DNA of 64,000 nucleotides. Source: JANNSX01 sp046348995. GTDB lineage: Bacteria; Pseudomonadota; Alphaproteobacteria; Rhizobiales; Hyphomicrobiaceae. Below, piece after piece: positions 8,987 to 18,938 of the stretch. The notes beneath the pieces are model-generated. The model saw nothing but the letters and a program-made list of their open reading frames with translations. It had not been told where the DNA came from and ran no database searches. Positions within the stretch are counted from its first letter, which is position 1; each line of letters begins with the position of its first letter. Made by a program: the position numbers and the translations under genes. Where the stretch lies: contig JAXMDB010000015.1 in the NCBI GenBank assembly GCA_046348995.1, positions 1-64,000 of the forward strand, written 5' to 3'.

Positions 8987-9958
8987 GTGATGCATCCGAA
9001 GCCCTCGCTCCGCAGCAGCCTCCAAGGTGAGCTCGTCGACCGCATTGCCGGCATCGTTCGCAGCGGCAACCGGAGCGGTGAGAGATTGCGGGAAGCGGCG
9101 CTTGCCCGCGAGCTTGGCGTCTCGCGCACGCCCGTGCGAGCTGCTCTTCAGCATCTTGTCTCGGAGGGCACGCTGCGCTCGGAGGCAAGCGGTGGATACT
9201 CCGTGCTTCGCGTCCCCAAGCTCTCCGGCGAGGGCTTGGACGCGGCGGCCGGCCGAGACCGGCTGCACGGATTGCTCCTGCGCGACATCATCCTGAACGA
9301 GATCGATGTCCCGGTTTCCGAAAGCGCGTTGATGCGGCGCTATCGGGCCGGGCGCGGCGAGCTGAGCCGGGCTCTGAAACGGCTGGTGCGCGAGGGTCTC
9401 GCCGAACCGCTTCCAGGGCGCGGATGGATGCTGCTCAAGCTCGGCATCGAGCGTCTCGTGCTGGGCTATCAGCTCAGGACGATACTGGAGCCGGCCGTGA
9501 TCGCCGATCCGTCGTTTGACATGGACCGCGAGACCCTGTCGCGCATTCGCGTCGAACACGAGCAGGCGCAGACCTCGATCGGCGCCATGACGTCCTGGCA
9601 GAGCCTGTTCGACCTCGATGCCGCATTTCACGAGGAGCTCGCGGCCGGCACCGGCAACGATCTCATCCTGGATGTCATCCGGCGCGAGAACAGGCTGCGC
9701 CGTCTCGCCGAATATGCGAGCTACCGCCGAACCGAGCGCGTGCGGACATCGCTCGTCGAGCATATCCAGATTCTCGACGCGCTGCTTGCGAGCAACGCCA
9801 CCTGGGCCTCGGCCCTGATGCGTCAACACTTGATTGTCTCCTTGGAGGAAACCCAAGCCCACTTCGATCGCGACCTGAGAGCGCTTCGCCAGAACCCGAG
9901 ACTTCTCGAGCACATTGCGGCGAGGCGGTCGCGCTCCCGCGACCGTGCGAAGGCGTAG
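8987..9958 (+). CDS. GntR-family regulator with two winged-helix domains and FCD-like effector domain
   Basis: A 323-residue regulator. Residues about 12-76 are a classic GntR winged helix (GERLREAALARELGVSRTPV followed by RAALQHLVSEG). Residues about 92-152 form a second winged-helix-like unit (SESALMRRYRAGRGELSRAL then KRLVREGLAEPLPGRGW). The rest (about 155-310) is helical with the FCD-type pattern DAAFHEELAAGTGNDLI and a late histidine (RQHLIVS). Ordinary FadR-type regulators have one winged helix, so the duplication is notable. The gene is divergent from the transporter operon and probably controls it together with the amidase genes. Confidence 0.85.
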   Translation: MMHPKPSLRSSLQGELVDRIAGIVRSGNRSGERLREAALARELGVSRTPVRAALQHLVSEGTLRSEASGGYSVLRVPKLSGEGLDAAAGRDRLHGLLLRDIILNEIDVPVSESALMRRYRAGRGELSRALKRLVREGLAEPLPGRGWMLLKLGIERLVLGYQLRTILEPAVIADPSFDMDRETLSRIRVEHEQAQTSIGAMTSWQSLFDLDAAFHEELAAGTGNDLILDVIRRENRLRRLAEYASYRRTERVRTSLVEHIQILDALLASNATWASALMRQHLIVSLEETQAHFDRDLRALRQNPRLLEHIAARRSRSRDRAKA

Positions 9959-10063
9959 ACCGGTCTTGTGCGAGAAAATCGGTCGACGTCAGCGATCGGC
10001 GCAGTCGGCGCCCTTTCGGGCGGCCGGCCACCACACAATCTGTGATAACGGCCGGCGTGAACC

Positions 10064-11218
10064 TCAGTTTGCCTTGGCCAGATCCTCCATCACCGCGGCG
10101 AGGAACCGTGCCGATTCTCCGCCCGTGACGGCGCGATGATCGATGGTCAGTGACAGCGGCAGCATCGGACGCTCGACAGCCGTCCCGCCGTCCAGGCGCA
10201 CGGTCTTGTGCACACGGCCCGCGCCGAGAATCGCCACCTGCGGCGGCACGACGACGGGCGTCGCATGACGGCCGGCGATGCTGCCGTAGTTCGAAAGCGT
10301 GAAGGTCGCGCCCTTGAGCTCTTCCGGCGAAAGCGTGCGGGCCCGCGCTGCCTCGATCAGGCGGGCGATCTCGCGTTCGAGGGCATCCGTCGAGAGTCCC
10401 CCCGCGTTGCGAATGACCGGCACGATGAGACCAGTCGGTGTATCGACCGCGAGGCCGAGATCGATGGCTTGCGACAGCCGCCGCCCCTTCGACGGATCGA
10501 ACCAGGCGTTGACCGCGGGCTCGACGGCAACGGCCCGGCAAGCCGCCCGGATCAACCGCGCAAGCGTGCGCGTGCCTTGAGCCCAACCGCCGATGTCGAC
10601 GTCATCGGTGACGGTTGCGGGCATCACCTCGCGCGCCCGGCTCATGGCCTCGGCCATGCTCCGGCGCGCCCCCTTGAGAGGCTCGAAGCCTTCGGAGGGC
10701 TCTGCGATCGCAATTGGCATGGCCCGTAGGCCCGAGGCGCCGACAGACGCCTTGAACGCCTGCGCGACGTCCTTGGCCGTGATCGCGCCCTGAGGTCCGG
10801 AGCCCGTCAGCGCCGAAAGCTCGATGCCCAGCTCTTGCGCCAGCACCCGTACGGCGGGCATAGCCCGCGGGCGCGACGTTCCGGGTGCGCTCGCCGCGAC
10901 GCGCGCGACTTGCGCGGACTTGGTTGCAGGCGCCGCCTCCGTTGCTTGCGCCGGCGTCGGCGCGACCACGGCCGCAGCCCCCTCATACTCGACGACGGGG
11001 CTGCCGACCGCGATTGTCTCACCCGCCTCGGCGCAGAGCTTGGCGATCCGCCCACTCCACGGCGCTGGTACCTCGACCACCGCCTTGTCCGTCTCGACCG
11101 AGACGAGCGGCGCGTCGGCTTTCACCTCGTCACCCGCCTTGACGTGCCACTCGACGATCTCGGCCTCGTGCAGGCCTTCGCCGAGGTCGGGGAGCAGGAA
11201 GGATTTGGCGGCGGTCAT
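10064..11218 (-). CDS. 2-oxoacid dehydrogenase E2 (dihydrolipoamide acyltransferase), orphan
   Basis: A 384-residue E2. Order: one lipoyl domain (residues 3-80, lipoyl lysine in ETDKAVVEV), an Ala/Pro-rich linker, a peripheral-subunit-binding domain (MPAVRVLAQELGIELSALTG), then the catalytic acyltransferase domain. The active-site motif reads DHRAVTGG, keeping the histidine but with threonine where most E2 enzymes have aspartate (DHRxxDG). ATG at 11218 is preceded by GGAGGG; the longer frame upstream is discarded. No E1 or E3 gene is within the window, so partners must be elsewhere. A branched-chain-type 2-oxoacid dehydrogenase role is likeliest given the acyl-CoA dehydrogenases around it. 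Confidence 0.85.
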   Translation of the reverse strand: MTAAKSFLLPDLGEGLHEAEIVEWHVKAGDEVKADAPLVSVETDKAVVEVPAPWSGRIAKLCAEAGETIAVGSPVVEYEGAAAVVAPTPAQATEAAPATKSAQVARVAASAPGTSRPRAMPAVRVLAQELGIELSALTGSGPQGAITAKDVAQAFKASVGASGLRAMPIAIAEPSEGFEPLKGARRSMAEAMSRAREVMPATVTDDVDIGGWAQGTRTLARLIRAACRAVAVEPAVNAWFDPSKGRRLSQAIDLGLAVDTPTGLIVPVIRNAGGLSTDALEREIARLIEAARARTLSPEELKGATFTLSNYGSIAGRHATPVVVPPQVAILGAGRVHKTVRLDGGTAVERPMLPLSLTIDHRAVTGGESARFLAAVMEDLAKAN

Positions 11219-11397
11219 TAACCCTCCAGGGCCTCGGTCCTGTGCGCGATCGTCGGACGCTAGCCGATCGCGTGAGGAGCCGCGACCTCGGCCCCCACAT
11301 GACAGGTCTGCCCGGCCGGACGGTGTGACGCCATCGCCGCTGCCACAATCCACATCGCGGCACTAGGGTTCACACGATCAAACCAAACGAGGCAGCG

Positions 11398-12597
<1,200 letters not shown>

Positions 12598-12600
12598 TCT

Positions 12601-12712
12601 GTAGGTTGGGTTAGCGCGAAGCGCGTAACCCAACATGTTTCTTCGCATGCAGCCGTTGGGTTACGCGCGGGTTGAGATCGAGAGCCACAATGGCCATCGT
12701 GCCCGCGCTAAC
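12601..12712. repeat. Interspersed palindromic repeat, left part, split by the IS
   Basis: Starts GTAGGTTGGGTTAGCGCG, contains inner GCGCGTAACCCAAC and GTTGGGTTACGCGC units, and ends at CGCTAAC. The missing right end, GCTAACCCAACCTAC, lies at 13743-13757 beyond the insertion sequence. Joined, the two pieces make a palindromic element of about 120 bp whose outer arms are mutually complementary. The repeat predates the IS insertion. Confidence 0.8.
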
Positions 12713-13742
12713 TGTGATGTTACAGGAGGTTGTCCATTCGGTTCGGTCCGGAGAGACTGAGGTTGCGAGACTTCAGCGATCACCGGGGAGAGCCGAATGG
12801 ACGTCCACAAGAATGCCCGCCTGACGCCGCGAGGTCGAGAGGAGATGGTGCGCGCCGTCGTGGAGCAGGGATTGACCCCAGCCCAGGCCGCGCGCCGCTT
12901 CATGACCACCGCCAGACCGTCAGGACGTGGGTGGATCGCTATCGCAAGCAGGGCGTCACCGGCCTCCGCGACCGATCCAGCAGACCCCACTCGTCGCCGC
13001 GCCGGACCCCGGCCGCCATATGCCAGGCCGCCGAAACCCTACGTCGGCAGCGCCACGCGCAATGCCATATCGCCTCCGCGCTCGGTCTGTCGCTGGCGAC
13101 CGTCTCTCGTCTCATGGCAGCACGCGGCCTCGGCCGCTCGCCGCGATCGAGCCGACTGAACCCGACCTCGCTACGAGCGCGAAACGCCCGGCGAGCTCAT
13201 TCACATCGATATCAAAAAGCTCGGTAAATTCTGGAAAACCGGCTTCCGTATCACCGGCCGCAAGACCGGTCACAAGCGCAGCGACGGCGCCGGCTACGAG
13301 TTCGCTCACGTCGCCATCGACGATCACTCGCGCATCGCACGCATCGATCTGCTACCCGACGAGCGAAAGGAAAGCGCCGTCCTCTGCCTCGAAAGAACCG
13401 TCGCCTATTTCGAGCGCCTCGGCATCCGCGTCGACGTGTCATGACCGACAACGGCTCGTGCTACCGGTCGAGAGCCTTCGCCAATGCCTGCCGCGCACTC
13501 GGCATCCGGCACATCATGACAAAGCCCTATACGCCGCAAACCAACGGCAAAGCCGAGCGCTTCATCCAAACCGCGCTGCGCAATGGCCTACGCTACCGCT
13601 TTCGAAACCTCAGACGAGCGCAAGGCCGCACTGCCGGAATGGCTGCATCGCTACAACTGGCACAGACCACATGCCAGCCTCGACAAAAAACCACCCATCA
13701 GCCGAATCCGACTGACCCAGGACAACCTCTTGCAACTCCACA
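12713..13742 (+). mobile_element. IS481-family insertion sequence, 1030 bp, with terminal inverted repeats and 6-bp target duplication
   Basis: The ends are 23-bp imperfect inverted repeats (12713-12735 and 13720-13742, 19 of 23 matching) beginning TGTG and sharing GAGGTTGTCC. They are flanked by a direct duplication GCTAAC (12707-12712 and 13743-13748). One transposase gene fills the element. Length, TG ends and transposase type fit IS481. The element went into the right arm of an older palindromic repeat. Confidence 0.9.
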
Positions 13743-13747
13743 GCTAA
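12797..13747 (+). pseudogene. IS481-family transposase, degraded by frameshifts
   Basis: The start MDVHKNARLTPRGREEM is typical of IS481 transposases. The continuation is scattered over three frames: a helix-turn-helix part (TVRTWVDRYRKQGVTGLRDR), the first catalytic aspartate (GELIHIDIKKLGKF), the second (VMTDNGSCYRSRAF), the glutamate (TNGKAERFIQT), then WLHRYNWHRPHASLDKK. At least four frame changes occur (near 12910, 13170, 13440 and 13600), so it cannot be active as it stands. The last codon ends at the IS boundary, and the TAA stop (13745-13747) comes from the duplicated target GCTAAC. Confidence 0.88.
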
Positions 13748-13853
13748 CCCAACCTACGATTCGGAGCTCCCTCGCTCCGTAACACCAATGTGCAATTGTT
13801 TCGACTCTCTCGATCATCAGCGCTTTGCAACTCGGCACGAGCCATGTTTTTTC

Positions 13854-13997
13854 GGCCCTCTCCCGTGGGGAGAGGGTGCCGGCAGGCGGGAGAGGGGTTG
13901 ATCCCCGACGGATCTCTCAACACGATGAGGAGAGGTCGTTGGTTCACTCAACCCCTCTCCCGGCCTTTCAGGCCACCCTCTCCCCAAGGAGAGGGCC
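13854..13997. repeat. Palindromic intergenic repeat, CCCTCTCCC family
   Basis: Outer arms GGCCCTCTCCCGTGGGGAG and CTCTCCCCAAGGAGAGGGCC are complementary, as are inner GGGAGAGGGGTTGA and TCAACCCCTCTCCCGG. It fills most of the 300 bp between the IS and the oxidoreductase gene. Nothing else is seen in that gap. Confidence 0.75.
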
Positions 13998-14046
13998 GGC
14001 TAGATCGCAAGTTCGGCGGGTGCGAATTTTCGCACCCTGGTAAAAG

Positions 14047-17000
14047 TCATTCCGCCACTCGCGCCATCTCGGCCGGATCCTTCCAGCACGCGAGCAGCGC
14101 GTCGCGGCGCGTCTCGAACTCGGCGATCTGCTTTTCCTTGACGTAGCCATAGCCGCGCACGCGGTCGTAGACGGAGGCGAGCTCGACGGCGAGCGCGTGA
14201 TTCTCCGGCGTCAGCTCCGCCGTGAGCCGCGTCACCAGCGCCTCGTACTCCTTGACGAGCGCGCGCTCATGTTTGCGCTCCGCCGATTTGCCGAACGGAT
14301 CGAGCCAGGTGCCGCGCAGGCCCTTGAAGCCCGCCAGCACCCGCATCGTCGGAATGATCCAGGACCCAAACGCGCGTTTCACCGGCAGCCCGGTATCCGG
14401 ATCGGACTTGGTCAGCAGCGGCGGCGCCAGATGCACCTTGATCTTGAACCCCGGCTCGAAAGTCTCGGCAAGTGACCGCTGCAAATCGCCGGACGTGTAG
14501 AGGCGCGCCACCTCGTACTCGTCCTTGTAGGCCATCAGCTTGTAGAGCGTGCGTGCTACCGCGATCGAGAGCTCGGTGCGGCCGGGCGTGCGGGCGGCTT
14601 CCGTGCGCGCCACCTGATCGACGATCGCGCGATAGCGCTCGGCATAGGCGGCATTCTGGTAGGCGGTCAGATCCCTGACGCGCCAGGCGACGATCTCCTC
14701 CAGCGTCTCGAGGCGCTTGCCCTCCGTTTGCGGCGCGGCCAGCGCCATCACAGCGGCGAGATCGATCGCGGCGCGGCGGCCCCAGCGGAACGTCTCCTTG
14801 TTGGCCGCGATCGCGACGCCGTTGATCTCGATGGCGCGCTCGATCGCCGCCGAGTTCACGGGGATGAGGCCCTTCTGGTAGGCATAGCCGAGCATCAGCA
14901 TGTTGGTCGCGATCGAATCGCCCAACAGCCGCGTAGCGATCGCCGTCGCATCGAGCCATTCGAGCTTGTCCGGCGCGGCCGTCTCGGCGAGCCGATGCGC
15001 GATCGAAGCGGTCGGGAATTTGAGATCGGGGTTGCGCGTGAAAGCGCCGGTGATGGTCTCGTACGTGTTGACGATGACACGGGTGCGTGTGGGATCGATG
15101 GTCTCGAGCGCCAGATCGGCCGCCGTCACGAGGTTGTCGCAACCGAGCACGAGATCGGCCGCGCCAGCGTTGACCTGCACGGTGTGGATGTCGGAATCCG
15201 TGTTGGCCAAGCGGATATGGCTCGTCACCGCGCCACCCTTCTGCGCCATGCCGAACTGATCGACGGCCGAGGCCGCAAGTCCTTCGAGATGCGCCGCCAT
15301 CGTGATCATCGCGCCGATCGTGACGACGCCCGTGCCGCCGATGCCGGTGACGAGAATGTTGTGCGTCGCGCCGGCTTTCAGTGCGGGCCGCTCTGGCTCA
15401 GGCAATAGCGTCAAATGCGCAGGAACTGCCGCGCCTTTCGCCTTCATCTTGAGCTTTCCACCCTCGACCGAGACGAAGCTCGGGCAGAAACCATTCAAAC
15501 ACGAGTAGTCCTTGTTGCAGGACGACTGGTCGATCTTGCGCTTGCGGCCAAGCTCGGTTTCGACGGGCACGACCGAGAGGCAATTCGACTTGACGCTGCA
15601 ATCGCCGCAGCCCTCGCAGACGCGCTCGTTGATGAAGAGCCGCGTCTTAGGATCGGGCAACGAGCCGTTCTTCCGGCGGCGGCGCTTCTCGGCGGCGCAG
15701 GTCTGATCGTAGATGAGCACCGTGGTGCCCGGCGTCTCGCGCAGCTCGCGCTGAGCCGCATCGAGACGGCTTCGATGCTCGATGGTCGTGCCCGGCGGGA
15801 AGCCCGAGTTGGCGCTATAGCGATCCGGCTCCTCGCTGACGATAACGACGCGTTTGACGCCTTCCGCCCACACCTGTTGCGCGATCGACTGCGGCGACTG
15901 CTCGCCGTCGATCGGCTGGCCACCGGTCATCGCCACCGCGTCGTTGAAGAGGATCTTGTAGGTCATGTTGACCTTGGCGGCGACGGCGGCGCGGATCGCC
16001 AGAAGCCCCGAATGGAAATAGGTGCCGTCGCCGATGTTCTGGAAGACGTGCTTGGTCTCGACATAGGGCGCCTGGCCGAACCAGGTGGCGCCCTCGCCGC
16101 CCATGTGGGTGTGGGTCGCGACGCCGCGCTCCATCAGCGTCGACATGTAGTGGCAGCCGACGCCGCCATGCGCGCGGCTGCCCTCCGGCACGCGCGTCGA
16201 GGTGCTGTGCGGGCAGCCCGAGCAGAAGAACGGCGAGCGCAGCACCGGCAGCTTTTCGCGCGCCGCTTTGGCTTTTGCCTTCTGCTCGAGGAAGGCGGCG
16301 CGATAGCTAAGCGCGTCGCCCTCGACGAAGCGGCCGATGCGGCGGATGATGGCGCGGGCGATCGTGTCCGGCCCCATCTCGCCGATCTCGTTGAGCAGCA
16401 GCGCGCCTTGCTCGTCGAACCGGCCGACGACAGTGGGCCTCCGTCCGTCCGGAAGCGCATAGAGTGCATCCTTGACGGCCTGCTCCAGAATGCGCCGCTT
16501 TTCCTCGATGATGAGAACCTCTTCGAGGCCGTTCCCGAACTCCCGGAATAGCGCCTCGTCGTGCGGATAGACCATCCCGAGCTTGAGCACCGAGATGCCG
16601 GCTTCGGCTGCGCGCTTCTCGTCGAGCCCGAGCGAGCGCAGCGCCTCGATGACATCGTGCGCCGCAGTGCCGGAACAGATGATGCCGAGGCGGGGTCTAG
16701 GCGAGCGGATCAGCAGGCGATTGAGATTGTTCGCCCGCGCAAAGGCAAGGGCTGCCGGAAGCTTGTAGCGGACGAGCCGCTCCTCCTGCGGATGCCAGGG
16801 ATCGGGCAAGCGGATATGCACGCCACCCGGCGGGAAAGCGAAATCCGGCCTCACCACCTCGAACGTCTCGCCCGCGACCGGAATGCTGGTCGCCGTATCC
16901 AGCGTGTTCGCCACCGTCTTGATGCCGGTCCAGGCGCCGGAGAACCGCGACATCTCCCAGCCCAGGATACCGTAGGCGATCATCTCGGCGACGTCGGCCG

Positions 17001-17514
17001 GAAACAGCGTCGGCATCATGAGGTCGGCGAAGGTCGGCTCGCTCGCCGCCACCACGTCCGTCGACTTCATGCCATGGTCGTCGCCGACGATCGCGAGCAC
17101 GCCGCCGTTCGGCGAGGTACCGGCATGATTGGCGTGGCGGAGCGCATCGACGCTGCGGTCGAGGCCCGGTCCCTTGCCGTACCAGAGCGAGAAGACACCG
17201 TCGGCCTTCGCGCCAGGGAACAAGCCGATCTGCTGGGTGCCCCAGCAGGAGGTCGCGGCGATGTCCTCGTTGACGGCGGGCAGAAAGTGGATGCGGTCGG
17301 CGACGAGCTTGCGGGACCGCCACAGCTCCTTGTCGACGTTGTGCATCGGCGAGCCGCGGTAGCCCGAGATGAAGCAGGAGGTCTTCAAGCCCCGCGCCGC
17401 GTCGCGCTCGGCTTGTAGCAGCGCCATGCGCAATACAGCTTGGCTGCCCGTCAGGTAGATGCGGCCATCGCGGCGCGTGTATTTGTCATCAAGGGCAAGC
17501 GGCAGCAGGGACAT
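14047..17514 (-). CDS. Indolepyruvate:ferredoxin oxidoreductase, fused alpha-beta subunits
   Basis: A 1155-residue fused enzyme that oxidatively decarboxylates aromatic or branched 2-oxoacids to acyl-CoA using thiamine diphosphate and iron-sulfur clusters. The N-terminal two thirds carry the pyrimidine-binding and TPP domains (FFCSGCPHSTST, GGVGCHYM). CEGCGDCSVKSNC near residue 635 is a ferredoxin-like cluster site. The gamma-type domain follows (ILVTGIGGTGVVTIGAMI, DQFGMAQKGGAVTSHIR), then the C-terminal domain of unknown role found in bacterial single-chain IORs. The length is normal and no separate ferredoxin gene is adjacent. It supplies acyl-CoA that the neighbouring dehydrogenases and hydratases could oxidise. 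Confidence 0.92.
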   Translation of the reverse strand: MSLLPLALDDKYTRRDGRIYLTGSQAVLRMALLQAERDAARGLKTSCFISGYRGSPMHNVDKELWRSRKLVADRIHFLPAVNEDIAATSCWGTQQIGLFPGAKADGVFSLWYGKGPGLDRSVDALRHANHAGTSPNGGVLAIVGDDHGMKSTDVVAASEPTFADLMMPTLFPADVAEMIAYGILGWEMSRFSGAWTGIKTVANTLDTATSIPVAGETFEVVRPDFAFPPGGVHIRLPDPWHPQEERLVRYKLPAALAFARANNLNRLLIRSPRPRLGIICSGTAAHDVIEALRSLGLDEKRAAEAGISVLKLGMVYPHDEALFREFGNGLEEVLIIEEKRRILEQAVKDALYALPDGRRPTVVGRFDEQGALLLNEIGEMGPDTIARAIIRRIGRFVEGDALSYRAAFLEQKAKAKAAREKLPVLRSPFFCSGCPHSTSTRVPEGSRAHGGVGCHYMSTLMERGVATHTHMGGEGATWFGQAPYVETKHVFQNIGDGTYFHSGLLAIRAAVAAKVNMTYKILFNDAVAMTGGQPIDGEQSPQSIAQQVWAEGVKRVVIVSEEPDRYSANSGFPPGTTIEHRSRLDAAQRELRETPGTTVLIYDQTCAAEKRRRRKNGSLPDPKTRLFINERVCEGCGDCSVKSNCLSVVPVETELGRKRKIDQSSCNKDYSCLNGFCPSFVSVEGGKLKMKAKGAAVPAHLTLLPEPERPALKAGATHNILVTGIGGTGVVTIGAMITMAAHLEGLAASAVDQFGMAQKGGAVTSHIRLANTDSDIHTVQVNAGAADLVLGCDNLVTAADLALETIDPTRTRVIVNTYETITGAFTRNPDLKFPTASIAHRLAETAAPDKLEWLDATAIATRLLGDSIATNMLMLGYAYQKGLIPVNSAAIERAIEINGVAIAANKETFRWGRRAAIDLAAVMALAAPQTEGKRLETLEEIVAWRVRDLTAYQNAAYAERYRAIVDQVARTEAARTPGRTELSIAVARTLYKLMAYKDEYEVARLYTSGDLQRSLAETFEPGFKIKVHLAPPLLTKSDPDTGLPVKRAFGSWIIPTMRVLAGFKGLRGTWLDPFGKSAERKHERALVKEYEALVTRLTAELTPENHALAVELASVYDRVRGYGYVKEKQIAEFETRRDALLACWKDPAEMARVAE

Positions 17515-17673
17515 GCGGCAACCTTCGGTGATGGGCGATTTGCGCGGGACGCTAGCACAGGCCGTAAGTCCAAGGCCATGTGCGAACCGGGAGCGCGGGC
17601 GGCGCTGCCGGCATGGCTAGGACGACGGCGTAGCTGCTAGCCTGAACGCGAAACAGTCATCGCAGGGCTTTCC

Positions 17674-18816
17674 ATGGACCCCATTCATATCGGCGAGGAG
17701 CATCGGATGCTCCGCGAGCAGGTGCGCCGGTTCGTCGAGGCGGAGGTCGTACCCAACGGGCCGGCTTGGGAGAAAGCCGGCCGCGTGCCCCGCGAGTTCC
17801 ATCGCAAGATGGCCGAGCTTGGCCTCCTCGGCATGCGCGTCCCCACCCAATACGGGGGCAGCGGTCTCGACGCGCGCGCCTCCGTCGTCATGGCCGAGGA
17901 GCTGGCGCAGTCGACCTTCGGCGGCTTCACCATGATGACGATGGTGCACACCGACATGGCCTCGCCGCATCTCGTCCATGCCGGCACGCCCGAGCAGTGC
18001 GCGCGCTATCTACCGGGCGTGGTGTCGGGCGAGATCTTCACGTCGATCGCGGTCACCGAGCCGGATGCCGGCTCCGACGTACAGGGGCTCAAGACGCGCG
18101 CTGTTCGCGACGGCAACGGCTGGCGCCTCACCGGCCGCAAGGTGTTCATCACCAACGCCGTCTATGGCGACCTCCTGATCGTCGCCGCCCGCACCGACCC
18201 CGTTGCCAAGCCCTCGCGCGGCATGTCGATGTTCCTCGTCGAGCGGACAACACCCGGCGTGGAGGTGACCCGCAAGCTCGACAAGATGGGCTGGCACTGC
18301 TCGGATACCGCCGAGCTCGCCTTTCACGACGTCAAGCTGCCGGCTGAGGCCCTGCTCGGCCAAGAGAACCGCGGCTTCTACGAGATCATGCGGAACTTCC
18401 AGAACGAGCGCCTGATCGCCGCCGCGATCTATGCCGGCGAAGCGCGCAAAGCGATCGAGATCACGCTCGACTATGTGCGCAACCGGAAGGCATTCGGGGC
18501 GACGCTCTGGGACAAGCAGGCGATAAGGCAACGGCTCGCCATCCTGTCGGCCCAGGTCGAAGCGCTGCGCCAGCTCGTTTACCACACTGCCTGGCTCGAC
18601 AGTCAGGGCGTCGATTGCGTGAAAGAGGTGTCGATGGCGAAGGCCTGGGGCGGCGAGCTCATCAACGAGGTCGTGTTCGCCTGCCAGCAATTCCACGGCG
18701 GTTTTGGCTACATGCGCGAGGCAGCCATCGAGCGCATGGTCCGCGACGCCCGCATCCACACCATCGGCGGCGGGGCGACCGAGGTGATGCTCGAGGAGGT
18801 CGCGAAGCGGCTGTGA
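17674..18816 (+). CDS. Acyl-CoA dehydrogenase
   Basis: A 380-residue acyl-CoA dehydrogenase. It has the flavin signature SIAVTEPDAGSDVQGLKT, GRKVFITNA in the beta domain, and RKAFGATLWDKQAIRQRLA. The usual EGT glutamate near the C-terminus is replaced (HTIGGGATEVM), while a glutamate is present in NFQNERLIAAA, the position used as base by isovaleryl-CoA and long-chain dehydrogenases. It is probably specific for a branched or modified acyl-CoA. It stands divergent from the IOR gene and starts the plus-strand catabolic series. Confidence 0.92.
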   Translation: MDPIHIGEEHRMLREQVRRFVEAEVVPNGPAWEKAGRVPREFHRKMAELGLLGMRVPTQYGGSGLDARASVVMAEELAQSTFGGFTMMTMVHTDMASPHLVHAGTPEQCARYLPGVVSGEIFTSIAVTEPDAGSDVQGLKTRAVRDGNGWRLTGRKVFITNAVYGDLLIVAARTDPVAKPSRGMSMFLVERTTPGVEVTRKLDKMGWHCSDTAELAFHDVKLPAEALLGQENRGFYEIMRNFQNERLIAAAIYAGEARKAIEITLDYVRNRKAFGATLWDKQAIRQRLAILSAQVEALRQLVYHTAWLDSQGVDCVKEVSMAKAWGGELINEVVFACQQFHGGFGYMREAAIERMVRDARIHTIGGGATEVMLEEVAKRL

Positions 18817-18938
18817 GGGGCGAAAGGTTCGAACAAACCCGGCCCCGCATGTCCCCAATCCGCACCGGGCATAGCTAGCGGCCCTTGGGCACGATAGGGT
18901 CTTCATAAATCCGCAACACGCTCAGGAAGGGTCGAAGC

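Noticed and set aside
13854..13997. Possible CRISPR array in the repeated CCCTCTCCC segments
   Set aside because: The units are inverted rather than direct repeats, with no regular spacers; it is a palindromic intergenic repeat. No CRISPR array was seen in the window.
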